From Ancylobacter radicis (GTDB lineage Bacteria; Pseudomonadota; Alphaproteobacteria; Rhizobiales; Xanthobacteraceae): a stretch of 64,000 nt of DNA. Below are positions 1-9,713 of the stretch, in pieces. The stretch spans positions 1-64,000 of the forward strand of contig NZ_JAHCQH010000023.1 of assembly GCF_018449475.1 (NCBI RefSeq), in the 5' to 3' direction. The stretch's first letter is position 1, and every line of letters starts with the position of its first letter. The translations under genes and the position numbers were made by a program. The notes beneath the pieces were generated by a model. It did no database searches. It worked only from the letters and a program-made list of their open reading frames with translations, and had not been told where the DNA came from.

Positions 1-488
1 CGCGTGCGGGGCGCCGGGGACGGCGTGTCGGTTGGCTGAGTGAAGGCTTGCACCACCTTTTAAAACAAAGGTGCAGGCGGCCGCCGGTGGCGTCCGCCCC
101 GGTGCCCCGCGCGCCCTTCAAAGGGCAGTCGGCGCCTGACGCAGACCCCCGGCCGCGAGGCGGCGCGGGGCTTTTGGTGTGGGCGCTCACGCCGTCAGGA
201 CCCTCCCCGGAGGTGATCCGGGGTCAGCCCGGCCATCCAATTCTGGCGCGGCGTCGCCATTACCTCACGCCGTCATGGCCGGACTTGATCCGGCCATCCA
301 CGTCTTCCCCCGCCGCGCCCAGCCCCAAGTCTTGGATCCCCGGGTCAAGCCCGGGGATGACGGTGTGAAGGTGGGGATGACGGTGTGAGGGCGGGGCGCG
401 CGTGAACGAGGCGTCATGCGATCCCGGCTCGGCCTGCGGCCGTCCGGGATGACGTCACATGAGGGAGCCGTCTGACACGACCCGGCTG
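1..488. other. Intergenic region upstream of the MBL-fold gene, with REP-like palindromes
   Basis: No convincing gene is visible here. The short open frames have no plausible ribosome-binding site and run through palindromic repeats. A small inverted repeat, CACCTTT (54-60) with AAAGGTG (67-73), could be the terminator of a gene to the left. The rest is the palindrome cluster described separately. Confidence 0.6.
213..450. repeat. Cluster of REP-like palindromic repeats
   Basis: Several dyads are packed together. One has arms ATGGCCGGA (275-283) and TCCGGCCAT (289-297) around the loop CTTGA. A second has arms ATCCCCGGG (336-344) and CCCGGGGAT (350-358) around the loop TCAAG, which is the reverse complement of the first loop. 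A degenerate copy lies at 216-236. A different dyad, with arms ATCCCGG and CCGGGAT, spans 421-450. The 16-nt string GGGGATGACGGTGTGA is directly repeated at 353-368 and 373-388. Such palindromes are common between genes in Hyphomicrobiales. Assigning them to that class is from memory, not from a search. Confidence 0.75.
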
Positions 489-1397
489 TCAGGGCAGCGC
501 CAGCACCTGCTTCACATTATTGGCGTGCACCTCCTCATAGGGCGCGAAATAGGAGAGGTGGCCGGCGGCGATGTCCTCGGCGATGAAGGTGCTGAGGTCC
601 TGGTCGGCGAAGGACATGACCGAGCGTGTGCGGATCAGCTTCTGCACGTAGCGGATCGTTGCGTCGATCAGCGAGGACCCGTAGCCGCCGGCCGCGATCA
701 CTTCCGGCGCCCCGTGATTGGGCAGGATGCGCTTGTAGCCCCAGCCGCGCACGCGCTTCAGCTCCTCCAAATGGACGGGCAGGCGCGCGGGCTCGGAGAC
801 ATAGGTGATCGGCTCCTCCAGCGTGTCGCCGGCCAGCATGATGAACTCGTCCGGCAGCAGCAGGATCAGCCCGTCATGGCTGTGAATCTCCGCCGGCTCC
901 AGGAGCACGCGCAGGCTGCCGACGGACAGCTCCGTCGGGCCGGTGATGATGCGGTTCGGCATGATGAGCGGGCGGATCGGCGGGTTGCCGCTCTCCAGCG
1001 CCGCGCGGTGCTCGGCCAGCGCCGCCTGCGTGCGGTCCAGCGCGATGATCTCGCAATCGGCGAACACCGCGTTGCCCGCCACATGATCGTCATGCCAGTG
1101 GCTGAGCACGACGCGGATCGAGGTCACGCCCGCGCGCTCCAGGGTCTCGCGCATCAGCCGGGCATGGGTGAGCGAGATATGCGTGTCGTAAAGCAGCGCC
1201 TCGGTGCCATCGACAATCGCGTAGACGCACACGCCGAGCGCATAGGCCCCGTCGTCCAGCCAGTTCGGTCCGGCCGAAAAGGCCCGCGCGCCCTCGATCC
1301 GCCCGTCATAGAAGGCGAAGAGGTTCGGATGGGGGCGCAGCACCTTGAGGGTCGAGCCGAGGGGAAGAAGCGCGGGGGAGGGGGCAGGCGGGGTCAT
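489..1397 (-). CDS. Metallo-beta-lactamase-fold hydrolase
   Basis: A soluble MBL-fold enzyme of about 302 residues, likely a hydrolase with a di-metal site. The signature HWHDDH lies near residues 100-105, followed by further candidate ligands in an AGDT motif and an NHG motif. The substrate cannot be read from the sequence; hydrolases of lactones, thioesters or polyketide-type esters share this layout. The start is set at the ATG ending at 1397 because CAAAGG stands six bases upstream. An in-frame ATG at 1433 would add 12 residues but lacks a clear ribosome-binding site. The gene is divergent from murD, so the 105-bp gap holds both promoters. It is not a known member of the division cluster. 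Confidence 0.85.
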   Translation of the reverse strand: MTPPAPSPALLPLGSTLKVLRPHPNLFAFYDGRIEGARAFSAGPNWLDDGAYALGVCVYAIVDGTEALLYDTHISLTHARLMRETLERAGVTSIRVVLSHWHDDHVAGNAVFADCEIIALDRTQAALAEHRAALESGNPPIRPLIMPNRIITGPTELSVGSLRVLLEPAEIHSHDGLILLLPDEFIMLAGDTLEEPITYVSEPARLPVHLEELKRVRGWGYKRILPNHGAPEVIAAGGYGSSLIDATIRYVQKLIRTRSVMSFADQDLSTFIAEDIAAGHLSYFAPYEEVHANNVKQVLALP

Positions 1398-1502
1398 CGT
1401 CATCCTTTGCATCGCCGGCGGGCGGGGGATCATTTCATCAGCCGGTGAAATGCGCTAGCGAGGGAGCGCGCCCCGACGGCGCGCGTCAGCCGAGGTTCTC
1501 CC

Positions 1503-2903
1503 ATGATTGCCGTGAGTTCGTTCAAAGACCGTGCCGTGGCGCTGTTTGGCCTCGGCGGCTCGGGCCTCGCCACCGCCCGCGCGCTGATCGCCGGCGGGGC
1601 GCGGGTGACGGCCTTTGACGATTCGCCGGCCTCGGTGGAGAAGGCGGCGGCGGAGGGCATTGCGACCGGCGACCTGCGGGCGCTCGACTGGAGCGCCGTT
1701 GCCGCGCTGGTGCTGGCGCCGGGCGTGCCGCTGACCCATCCCGAACCGCATTGGAGCGTGACGCTGGCGCAGGGCGCGGGGGTGGAGGTCATCGGCGACA
1801 TCGAGCTGTTCTGCCGCGAGCGGCGCCGCGCCGTGCGCCGTCCGCCCTTCGCGGCCATTACCGGCACCAATGGCAAGTCGACCACCACGGCGCTGCTGGC
1901 GCATCTGATGACGGTCGGCGGGCGCGATGCGCAGATCGGCGGCAATTTCGGCCCGGCCATTCTGGGGCTTGAACCCCCCAAGCAGGGCCGGGTCTATGTC
2001 ATCGAGTGCTCGTCCTACCAGATCGACCTCGCGCCCAGCCTCGACCCGGCGGTCGGCATCCTGCTCAACCTCTCGCCCGATCATCTCGACCGCCACGGCA
2101 CGATGGAGCATTACGCGGCGGTCAAGGAGCGACTGGTGGCGCAGGTCGAGGCCGGCGGCACGGCGGTGATCGGCGTCGACGATCCCTGGTGCCGCGCCAT
2201 TGCCGACCGGGTGGAGGCGGCCGGGGGGCGTCATGTCGTGCGCATCTCCGTGCTCGAAAAGCTGGAGGACGGCATCTATCTCGACGGCACCGATCTCGTG
2301 GTGGCGGAAGGCGGGCGCACTGTCTTCACCCTGCCTCTCTCCGGCATCGGCTCGCTGCGCGGCAGCCACAACGCGCAGAACGCCGCCGCCGCTTTCGCCA
2401 GCGCCCGCGCGCTTGGCCTCGCCCCCGAGGTGATCGCGGTCGGCATCAAGAGCTTTCCGGGCCTTGCCCACCGCATGGAGCAGGTGCGGACCATCGGCAG
2501 CGTGCTGTTCGTCAACGATTCCAAGGCGACCAATGCGGATGCCGCCGAGCGCGCGCTAGTCTCCTTCGACAACATCTACTGGATCGCCGGCGGCAAGCCG
2601 AAGGAGGGCGGCATCGCCCCGCTCGCCCCGCTGTTTCCCCGCGTGAAAAAGGCTTACCTCATCGGCGTCGCGGCGGAGGATTTCGCGGCGACCCTGGGGG
2701 ACGGCGTTCCCCACGAGATGAGCGGTACGCTCGAGGTGGCGGTGGCGAGCGCCGCGCGGGATGCCGCGAGCGCCGGGCTCGACCACGCGGTGGTGCTGCT
2801 CTCGCCGGCCTGCGCCAGCTTCGACCAGTTCCGCAATTTCGAGGTGCGGGGCGATGCTTTCCGCGATCTGGTGGCGGCGCTGCCGGGCGCGGTTTCTTCG
2901 TAA
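1503..2903 (+). CDS. murD: UDP-N-acetylmuramoyl-L-alanine--D-glutamate ligase
   Basis: MurD adds D-glutamate to UDP-MurNAc-L-alanine in cytoplasmic peptidoglycan precursor synthesis, using ATP. The 466-residue protein shows a Rossmann-like N-terminus with GLGGSG near residue 16, the Mur-ligase P-loop GTNGKSTT at about 121-128, and the conserved [12 protein letters not shown] and NDSKATN segments. The length is normal for the family. The start follows a GAGGTTCTCCC stretch. It is the first gene of the visible division and cell-wall block. In many alphaproteobacteria mraY stands directly upstream, but here an MBL-fold gene does. Confidence 0.97.
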   Translation: MIAVSSFKDRAVALFGLGGSGLATARALIAGGARVTAFDDSPASVEKAAAEGIATGDLRALDWSAVAALVLAPGVPLTHPEPHWSVTLAQGAGVEVIGDIELFCRERRRAVRRPPFAAITGTNGKSTTTALLAHLMTVGGRDAQIGGNFGPAILGLEPPKQGRVYVIECSSYQIDLAPSLDPAVGILLNLSPDHLDRHGTMEHYAAVKERLVAQVEAGGTAVIGVDDPWCRAIADRVEAAGGRHVVRISVLEKLEDGIYLDGTDLVVAEGGRTVFTLPLSGIGSLRGSHNAQNAAAAFASARALGLAPEVIAVGIKSFPGLAHRMEQVRTIGSVLFVNDSKATNADAAERALVSFDNIYWIAGGKPKEGGIAPLAPLFPRVKKAYLIGVAAEDFAATLGDGVPHEMSGTLEVAVASAARDAASAGLDHAVVLLSPACASFDQFRNFEVRGDAFRDLVAALPGAVSS

Positions 2904-2927
2904 AGTCCGGCCGGGCCGGGGGGCGGC

Positions 2928-2950
2928 ATTAAGGCGACGTCAACCTTAAT
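2928..2950. promoter_or_regulatory. Inverted repeat in the murD-ftsW gap
   Basis: ATTAAGG (2928-2934) and CCTTAAT (2944-2950) form a perfect 7-bp dyad with a 9-base spacer that contains the palindrome GACGTC. It lies in the 88-bp gap between murD and ftsW. No U-run follows, so an operator seems more likely than a terminator. The regulator is unknown. Confidence 0.35.
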
Positions 2951-2991
2951 CGTTCGATAGTCCGGGAAGCGTTTCTCCGGAGTAGTGCTAC

Positions 2992-4164
2992 ATGATCTCG
3001 CGTGCCGAACGGACGGTGGTGGGCGAATGGTGGTGGACCATTGATCGCCTGCTGCTCGGCGCGCTGGCCGCGCTGATGATCATCGGCATCGTGCTGGCGC
3101 TGGCGGCGAGCCCGCCGGTGGCGGCGCGTCTGGGCATCGCCGATCCGTTCCATTTCGTGAACCGGCAGGTGATGTTCCTCGTGCCGGCGCTCTGCGTCAT
3201 GCTCGCGACCTCCTTCCTGTCGCCGCGCAACATCCGCCGGCTGTCGCTGGTGCTGTTCTTCCTGTTTCTCGGGCTGGTTTGCGCCACACTGGTGATCGGA
3301 CCGGAGGTCAAGGGCGCCCGGCGCTGGCTGAACATCGCCAGCATCACGCTTCAGCCGTCCGAGTTCCTGAAGCCGAGCTTCGTCATCATCGCCGCCTGGC
3401 TGTTTTCCGAGAGCGTGCGCCGGCCGGAAATGCCCGGTCAGTTCCTCGCCATCGGTCTTCTCGCCATGGTGGTCACGCCGCTGGTGATGCAGCCGGATTT
3501 CGGCCAGACCATGCTGGTGTCGCTGGTGTGGGGTGGGCTGTTCTTCCTGGCAGGACTGCGGATGATCTGGGTGATCGGGCTCGGCGGCGTCGGCGCCTTC
3601 GGCCTGTTCGTTGCCTATACGATGGTGCCGCATGTGACCAAGCGCATCGACCGCTTTCTCGACCCGGAATCGGGCGACACCTACCAGATCGACATTGCCA
3701 CCGACAGTTTCCTCAATGGCGGCTGGCTCGGCCAGGGGCCGGGTGAGGGCACCTACAAGAAGGTCCTGCCGGACGGGCATACCGACTTCATCTTTGCTGT
3801 TGCCGGCGAGGAGTTCGGCGCGGTGCTGTGCATGATGATCGCCGGCCTGTTCGCCTTCATCGTGCTGCGTTCGCTCCTGCGCGCGATGAATGACGAGGAC
3901 CCCTTCGTGCGCTTCGCCATTGCCGGGCTCACCATGCTGTTCGGCCTGCAGTCCTGCATCAACATGATGGTCAATCTCCACATGATGCCGGCCAAGGGCA
4001 TGACGCTGCCTTTCGTCTCCTATGGCGGTTCCTCGCTGCTGTCGCTGGCCTATGGCATGGGCATGTTGCTGGCGCTGACCCGGCGGCGGCCGCGCACGGC
4101 GACGCTGGCGGAACTGGAACGGCTCGCCACGCGCCTCGGCGCCGCTACGCCTCGGGCGGCGTGA
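2992..4164 (+). CDS. ftsW: Septal peptidoglycan polymerase (SEDS family)
   Basis: FtsW is the SEDS glycosyltransferase that polymerises lipid II at the septum with its partner FtsI. The 390-residue protein is strongly hydrophobic, with about ten membrane segments starting near residue 20. It shows the family signature near the C-terminus, PFVSYGGSSLL, followed by a basic tail with RRRPR. The extracytoplasmic loop with GPEVKGARRWL is also typical. An 88-bp gap with an inverted repeat separates it from murD. Its stop overlaps the GTG start of murG by four bases. Confidence 0.97.
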   Translation: MISRAERTVVGEWWWTIDRLLLGALAALMIIGIVLALAASPPVAARLGIADPFHFVNRQVMFLVPALCVMLATSFLSPRNIRRLSLVLFFLFLGLVCATLVIGPEVKGARRWLNIASITLQPSEFLKPSFVIIAAWLFSESVRRPEMPGQFLAIGLLAMVVTPLVMQPDFGQTMLVSLVWGGLFFLAGLRMIWVIGLGGVGAFGLFVAYTMVPHVTKRIDRFLDPESGDTYQIDIATDSFLNGGWLGQGPGEGTYKKVLPDGHTDFIFAVAGEEFGAVLCMMIAGLFAFIVLRSLLRAMNDEDPFVRFAIAGLTMLFGLQSCINMMVNLHMMPAKGMTLPFVSYGGSSLLSLAYGMGMLLALTRRRPRTATLAELERLATRLGAATPRAA

Positions 4165-5291
4165 GCGCGCCCATGGCCACCCCCCTTAAGCCGCACAAGC
4201 CGCTCGTCCTGCTCGCCGCCGGCGGCACCGGCGGTCATCTTTTCCCCGCCGAGGCGCTGGCCGGGGCGCTGCGGGCACGCGGGATCGAGGTCGATCTCGC
4301 CACCGACGAGCGGGCGGCGCGCTATGCCGAGCACTTTCCCGCGCGCCAGCTCCATGTGCTGCCGGCCGATACGGTGCGCGGCCGCTCGCCTTTGGCGCTG
4401 CTGCGCACCGGTCTGGCGCTCGCGCGCGGTCTGCTCAAGGGCTACCGGTTGATGCGGGAGCTGCGGCCCGCCGCGGTGGTCGGTTTCGGTGGCTATCCCA
4501 CCGTGCCCCCGCTTCTGGCCGCGACGCTGGCGGGCCGTCCGACCCTCATCCACGAGGCCAATGCCGTGATGGGGCGAGCGAATGCCATGCTGGCAGGGCG
4601 GGTGACGGCCATCGCCACCGGCTATCCCGACATGTTCGGCGCCAAGCCGCCTCTTGCCGCCAAGGCCCATCACACAGGCAACCCAGTCCGCCCCGCGGTG
4701 ATCGAGGCGGTAGCGCCCTATGAGGTCTCCGAGGAGGGCGCGCCGTTCCAGCTTGTCGTCTTCGGCGGCAGCCAGGGGGCACGGGTGATGAGCGACATCG
4801 TCCCTCCCGCCATCGCACTTCTCCCTCCCGTGCTGCGCGAGCGGCTGCGCATCAGCCAGCAGGCCCGCCCGGAGGACAGCGGCGCGGTCCGCGAGATCTA
4901 TGCCAAGCTCGGCGTCCGGGCGGAGGTCGCCCCCTTCTTCCGCGATTTGCCGCTGCGCATGAGCCATGCCCATCTCGTCATCGCCCGCTCCGGCGCTTCG
5001 ACGGTGGCGGAGCTGTGCGTCATCGGCCGCCCGTCCGTGCTTGTCCCGCTGCCCGGCGCCATCGACCAGGACCAGCTCGCCAATGCCACGGCGCTGACCA
5101 AGGCGGGTGGCGCGATGCTGGCGCGGCAGAGCGGTTTCACGCCGGACAGCCTTGCCGAAATCCTCACCGCGCTGATGCGCTCGCCCGCCCAGCTCTCCGG
5201 CATGGCGCAGAAGGCGCAGGCCATGGGACGGGCCGACGCTGCGGCGCGCCTTGCGGATCTGGTGATCCGCACGGCCGGCATTCAGGTTTGA
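4161..5291 (+). CDS. murG: UDP-GlcNAc:lipid I N-acetylglucosaminyltransferase
   Basis: MurG converts lipid I to lipid II on the inner face of the membrane. The 376-residue protein has the GT28 N-terminal glycine-rich loop AAGGTGGHLFPAEAL near residue 20. The nucleotide-sugar site includes FGGSQGARVMSD near 205 and SGASTVAEL near 280. The GTG start at 4161 overlaps the ftsW stop (GTGA), which suggests translational coupling. An ATG at 4173 is an alternative start. The length fits the family. Confidence 0.96.
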   Translation: MSAPMATPLKPHKPLVLLAAGGTGGHLFPAEALAGALRARGIEVDLATDERAARYAEHFPARQLHVLPADTVRGRSPLALLRTGLALARGLLKGYRLMRELRPAAVVGFGGYPTVPPLLAATLAGRPTLIHEANAVMGRANAMLAGRVTAIATGYPDMFGAKPPLAAKAHHTGNPVRPAVIEAVAPYEVSEEGAPFQLVVFGGSQGARVMSDIVPPAIALLPPVLRERLRISQQARPEDSGAVREIYAKLGVRAEVAPFFRDLPLRMSHAHLVIARSGASTVAELCVIGRPSVLVPLPGAIDQDQLANATALTKAGGAMLARQSGFTPDSLAEILTALMRSPAQLSGMAQKAQAMGRADAAARLADLVIRTAGIQV

Positions 5292-5408
5292 TCCCGTGGC
5301 CGGGCGGGGAACCATCGTCGGGATGACGCGGCAGCCCGCCTCGTCTATTCCTGCCCGCCCGAACGTTGCGCCTGCGCGGGCGAGGCCCGCAGGCCGAAGG
5401 AACATCGC

Positions 5409-6818
5409 ATGAAGCTCCCGCTCTCACTCGGCCCCATCCATTTCGTCGGTATTGGCGGCATCGGCATGAGCGGCATCGCCGAGGTGCTGCACAATCTCGG
5501 CTACACGGTGCAGGGCTCCGATGTGGCGGAGAGCGCCAATGTGAAGCGCCTGACCGAGAAGGGCATCAAGGTGCTGATCGGCCATACGGCCGGCAATATC
5601 GAGGGGGCGGAGGTGCTGGTCGTCTCCTCGGCCATCAAGCGCGACAATCCCGAACTCGCCGCCGCGCGCGCCAAGCGACTGCCCGTGGTGCGTCGCGCCG
5701 AAATGCTGGCGGAGCTGATGCGGCTGAAAAGCTGCGTCGCCATTGCCGGCACCCATGGCAAGACCACCACGACCTCGCTGGTCGCCACCCTGCTCGACGC
5801 CGGCGGCTTCGATCCCACCGTCATCAATGGCGGCATCATCAACGCCTATGGCACCAATGCCCGGCTGGGGGATGGGGAGTGGATGGTGGTGGAGGCCGAT
5901 GAGAGTGACGGGACGTTTTTGAAGCTGCCGGCCGAGGTGGCGATCGTCACCAATATCGACCCCGAGCATCTCGACCACTTCAAGACCTTCGAGGCGGTCC
6001 AGGCGGCGTTCCGCAGCTTCATCGACAATCTGCCCTTCTACGGTTTCGCGGTGATGTGCACCGACCATCCGGTGGTGCAGGATCTGGTCGGCCATGTCGA
6101 GGACCGCCGCGTCATCACCTATGGCGAAAATCCTCAAGCCGATGCGCGACTTATCGAGCTCGACCTGCGTGGCGGGGTGTGCCGTTTCGGTGTGATCTTC
6201 CGCGACCGCACCGGGGCGATCGTGCATGAGCTGCGCGATCTCGTCCTGCCCATGCCCGGTCGTCACAATGCGCTGAACGCCACCGCCGCCATTGCCGTGG
6301 CGCGCGAATTGGGGGCGAGCGACGACCAGATTCGCTCGGCCCTTGCCGGTTTCGGCGGGGTGAAGCGGCGCTTCACGCGGACCGGTGAGGTGGACGGTGT
6401 GTCCATCTTCGACGACTATGGCCACCATCCCGTCGAGATCGCCGCCGTGCTGCGCGCGGCGCGGGCGTCCACCGAGGCGCAGGTCATCGCCATCGTCCAG
6501 CCGCACCGCTACACGCGCCTGCAATCGCTGTTCGACCAGTTCGCCACCTGCTTCAACGACGCCGACCATGTGATCGTCGCCGATGTCTATGCGGCCGGCG
6601 AGGCGCCGATTCCCGGCATCGACCGCGATCATCTGGTGGAGGCGCTGCGCGCGCGCGGGCACCGCTCGGTCGTCGCCCTGGAAGCCCCGGACAAGCTCGC
6701 CGGGCTGGTGAAGGGGCTGGCGCGGCCGGGCGACTACGTCGTCTGCCTCGGCGCCGGCAACATCACGCAATGGGCCTATGCGCTGCCGGGCCAGCTTGAG
6801 GCGGGGCCGGCTTCGTGA
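5409..6818 (+). CDS. murC: UDP-N-acetylmuramate--L-alanine ligase
   Basis: MurC adds the first peptide residue, L-alanine, to UDP-MurNAc. The 469-residue protein has an N-terminal dinucleotide-like fold with [14 protein letters not shown] near residue 14, the ATP loop [11 protein letters not shown] at about 114-124, and the central Mur ligase block [23 protein letters not shown]. The segment [12 protein letters not shown] is diagnostic of MurC-type ligases. It follows a 117-bp gap after murG and overlaps murB by four bases. Confidence 0.97.
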   Translation: MKLPLSLGPIHFVGIGGIGMSGIAEVLHNLGYTVQGSDVAESANVKRLTEKGIKVLIGHTAGNIEGAEVLVVSSAIKRDNPELAAARAKRLPVVRRAEMLAELMRLKSCVAIAGTHGKTTTTSLVATLLDAGGFDPTVINGGIINAYGTNARLGDGEWMVVEADESDGTFLKLPAEVAIVTNIDPEHLDHFKTFEAVQAAFRSFIDNLPFYGFAVMCTDHPVVQDLVGHVEDRRVITYGENPQADARLIELDLRGGVCRFGVIFRDRTGAIVHELRDLVLPMPGRHNALNATAAIAVARELGASDDQIRSALAGFGGVKRRFTRTGEVDGVSIFDDYGHHPVEIAAVLRAARASTEAQVIAIVQPHRYTRLQSLFDQFATCFNDADHVIVADVYAAGEAPIPGIDRDHLVEALRARGHRSVVALEAPDKLAGLVKGLARPGDYVVCLGAGNITQWAYALPGQLEAGPAS

Positions 6819-7735
6819 GCTTCCCCGATATCACCACCGACCTCTCCGCCCGCCTGCCCGAGCTGCGCGGGCGGCTGATCGCCAATCAACCTCTGGCGGA
6901 ACTGACCTGGTTTCGCGTCGGTGGCCCGGCGCAGATCCTGTTCACGCCCGCGGACGAGGCCGATCTCGCCTATTTCCTCGCGCGCCTGCCCGCCGACATC
7001 CCCGTCACGGTGATCGGCCTCGGCTCGAACCTCATCGTGCGCGATGGCGGCGTGGCCGGCGTGGTCATCCGGCTCGGGCGCGGCTTCAGCGAGATCGTCG
7101 TCGAGGACGGCCATCGTCTGCGCGCCGGCACGGCGGTGCCGGATGTGAAGCTCGCCCGCGCCGCTGCCGATGCCGGGATTGACGGGCTCGCCTTCTATCG
7201 CGGCATTCCCGGCGGGCTCGGCGGCGCGCTGCGGATGAATGCCGGCGCCCATGGCGGCGAGACGCGGGATTGCCTGATCGAGGCGCGGGCGGTGGACCGC
7301 GGCGGAGCGGTCCATGTGCTCTCCAACGCCGATTTCGGCTTCAGCTACCGCCATTCCGGCGTGCCGGCCGACTTGATCTTCACCAGCGCGCTCTATCAGG
7401 GCCGGCCCGGCGATCGCGCGGCGATCCTCGCCAAGATGGACAGGGTCACGCAGGCGCGCGAAGCATCCCAGCCGATCCGCGAGAAGACCGGCGGCTCCAC
7501 CTTCAAGAATCCGCCCGGCCACAAGGCCTGGCAGCTTGTCGACGCCGCCGGCTGCCGCGGCCTGATGCGCGGGGCGGCGCAGGTGTCGCCGATGCACTGC
7601 AATTTCCTGATCAATACGGGCGGCGCCAGCGCCGCCGACATCGAGGGGCTCGGCGAGGACGTGCGCCGCCGCGTGAAGGAACTGTCCGGCGTCGAGCTGG
7701 AATGGGAAATCAAGCGAATCGGCATTCCGGCCTGA
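6815..7735 (+). CDS. murB: UDP-N-acetylenolpyruvoylglucosamine reductase
   Basis: MurB is the FAD- and NADPH-dependent reductase that makes UDP-MurNAc. The 306-residue protein has the FAD-binding PCMH-type segment, with [10 protein letters not shown] near residue 31 and [12 protein letters not shown] near 68. The [22 protein letters not shown] block is typical of the family, as is the catalytic-region [10 protein letters not shown] motif. The GTG start overlaps the murC stop. In alphaproteobacteria murB sits between murC and ddl, as here. Confidence 0.96.
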   Translation: MSFPDITTDLSARLPELRGRLIANQPLAELTWFRVGGPAQILFTPADEADLAYFLARLPADIPVTVIGLGSNLIVRDGGVAGVVIRLGRGFSEIVVEDGHRLRAGTAVPDVKLARAAADAGIDGLAFYRGIPGGLGGALRMNAGAHGGETRDCLIEARAVDRGGAVHVLSNADFGFSYRHSGVPADLIFTSALYQGRPGDRAAILAKMDRVTQAREASQPIREKTGGSTFKNPPGHKAWQLVDAAGCRGLMRGAAQVSPMHCNFLINTGGASAADIEGLGEDVRRRVKELSGVELEWEIKRIGIPA

Positions 7736-7794
7736 GAGGCGCCCCAGACTGACGCCCTTAAAGACTGACGCCTTACGGGCGCGAGGAGAAGACC

Positions 7795-8715
7795 ATGTCT
7801 AAGCATGTTGCGGTCCTGTTGGGCGGCTGGTCGGCGGAGCGCGAGGTGTCCCTGCGCTCGGGAGAGGCCTGCGCCAAGGCGGCCGAGAGCGTGGGCTACC
7901 GCGTCTCGCGCGTCGATGTCGGGCGCGACATCGCGCAGGTGCTCACCGAACTGAAGCCGGACGTCGTTCTTAACGCCCTGCACGGCCCGTTCGGCGAGGA
8001 CGGCACCATTCAGGGCGTGCTGGAAATCCTCGGCATCCCCTACAGCCATTCCGGCGTGCTCGCCTCGGCGCTGGCGATGGACAAGGCGCAGGCCAAGATC
8101 GTGCTGGCGGCCCACGGCGTGCCGGTGCCCCCTGGCCGCCTCGTCACCCGGGCGGAGGCCGCCAGGGCCCATGTGCTGCCGCGCCCCTATGTGCTGAAGC
8201 CGGTGCGGGAAGGCTCCTCGGTCGGCGTCTCCATCGTTAACGAAGACCAGGAGCACCCGCCGCAGGAACTGAATCGCCCCGACTGGCCGCATGGCGAACT
8301 GCTGATGGCCGAATCCTACATCCCCGGATTGGAGCTCACCTGCGCCGTTATGGGCGGCGAGCCGCTCGATGTGATCGAAATTCAATCCGCCGTAAGGTTC
8401 TATGATTACGAGGCAAAATACGCTCCGGGCGGATCCGTTCATATTCTTCCGGCCCGAATTTTACCGAATATTTACCAAAAGGTACGGATGCTAGCGGCTA
8501 GGGCGCATGAGGCGCTCGGCTGTCGGGGCATTAGCAGGGCCGATTTCCGCTACGACGACACGACCGGGGACGAATCCGGTCTGTTCTGTCTGGAGGTCAA
8601 CACCCAACCCGGAATGACCGAGACCTCTCTCGTGCCCGAACTGGCTGCCCATGCGGGCCATTCGTTCGGTGAGCTTGTACGATGGATGGTGGAGGACGCT
8701 TCGCTCGACCGCTGA
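7795..8715 (+). CDS. ddl: D-alanine--D-alanine ligase
   Basis: Ddl makes the D-Ala-D-Ala dipeptide that ends the peptidoglycan stem. The 306-residue ATP-grasp enzyme shows LHGPFGEDGTIQG near residue 61, the flexible loop REGSSVGV near 141 and the metal and substrate site VNTQPGMTETS near 268. A 59-bp gap with GAGGAGAAGACC before the ATG separates it from murB. The 3' end overlaps the proposed ftsQ start by about 34 bases. Confidence 0.96.
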   Translation: MSKHVAVLLGGWSAEREVSLRSGEACAKAAESVGYRVSRVDVGRDIAQVLTELKPDVVLNALHGPFGEDGTIQGVLEILGIPYSHSGVLASALAMDKAQAKIVLAAHGVPVPPGRLVTRAEAARAHVLPRPYVLKPVREGSSVGVSIVNEDQEHPPQELNRPDWPHGELLMAESYIPGLELTCAVMGGEPLDVIEIQSAVRFYDYEAKYAPGGSVHILPARILPNIYQKVRMLAARAHEALGCRGISRADFRYDDTTGDESGLFCLEVNTQPGMTETSLVPELAAHAGHSFGELVRWMVEDASLDR

Positions 8716-9713
8716 CCCCCAGGCAGATTCCTGCCGGGGCCGGACGGACCAGCGCGGCCAAGGCGGATACGAGGCGGAACGGCTTTGATGGCCGGGCTTC
8801 CGCTCGGCTGTCGGCGACCACCGCGGCCGAGCGTGGGCGGGTGCGAATCATCGACCGCGCCATCATTGGCGGGCGTCGCTTCTTCGTCGGCCTGTCGGCC
8901 TCGCGGGCACTGAGCTGCGGCGCCGGCACCTGGCTGGTGGCGCTGCTGTTCGCCGGTACGGGCGCCTATGGCCTCCAGCAGGGCGGCCACATGCCGACCG
9001 CCATCGAGACCGCCCGCGACATGGCCGATTCGGCGGCCAACCTCGTCGGCTTCCGAATCGCCAATGTGAACCTCTCCGGCCAGAACCACGTCACGCCCGG
9101 CGACATCCTCGCCACGGCCGGCGTGAAGCCGACCTCTTCCCTTCTGTTCCTGGATGCCGAGGGCGCGCGTATGCGGCTCGAGGAACTCGCCTGGATCAAG
9201 CGCGCCACGGTGCAGAAGCTCTATCCCGACCGCCTCGACATTCAGGTGGTGGAACGCGAGGGCTTCGCCCTCTGGCAGAAAGACGGCAAGATCAATGTCA
9301 TCGCCCGCGACGGCACCGTCATCGCGCCCTATTCCGACGACCCGCGCTATATCCGCCTGCCGGTCGTGGTCGGCGATGGCGCGGAGAGCCACGTCACCGA
9401 GATCGTCGACGCGCTCAGCCTCGTTCCCGGTGTGCGCGACCAGGTGCGCGCGGCGATCCGTGTCGCCGACCGGCGCTGGACGCTGAAGATGCGCAGTGGC
9501 ATCGACGTGCGCCTGCCGGAAAAGGATGTTGTCGGGGCGCTTCAGGAACTGGCGGTGCTCGACCGCGACAAACAGTTGCTCACCCGCGACATCACGATCA
9601 TCGATCTGCGCCTGGCCGACCGTGTGTCGGTGCGCCTGTCCGACGCCGCCTATGAGGCGCGTCAGGCCGAGCTGAAGGCACAGGCCAAGGCCAAGAAGGG
9701 GGGCAACACATGA
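8682..9713 (+). CDS. ftsQ: Cell division protein FtsQ
   Basis: FtsQ is a bitopic divisome protein that links early and late division proteins. The 343-residue frame has a basic cytoplasmic N-terminus of about 80 residues and one membrane segment near 85-105 (TWLVALLFAGTGAYGL). A POTRA domain from about 120 (RIANVNLSGQNHVTPGDIL) and the FtsQ beta domain follow. The 8682 start lies inside ddl in another frame. A start further downstream is possible, because the N-terminal tail is poorly conserved. The 3' end overlaps ftsA by four bases (ATGA). Confidence 0.92.
   Translation: MDGGGRFARPLTPRQIPAGAGRTSAAKADTRRNGFDGRASARLSATTAAERGRVRIIDRAIIGGRRFFVGLSASRALSCGAGTWLVALLFAGTGAYGLQQGGHMPTAIETARDMADSAANLVGFRIANVNLSGQNHVTPGDILATAGVKPTSSLLFLDAEGARMRLEELAWIKRATVQKLYPDRLDIQVVEREGFALWQKDGKINVIARDGTVIAPYSDDPRYIRLPVVVGDGAESHVTEIVDALSLVPGVRDQVRAAIRVADRRWTLKMRSGIDVRLPEKDVVGALQELAVLDRDKQLLTRDITIIDLRLADRVSVRLSDAAYEARQAELKAQAKAKKGGNT

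Noticed and set aside
48..388. Two short plus-strand open frames
   Set aside because: They translate palindromic repeats, lack ribosome-binding sites and overlap each other.
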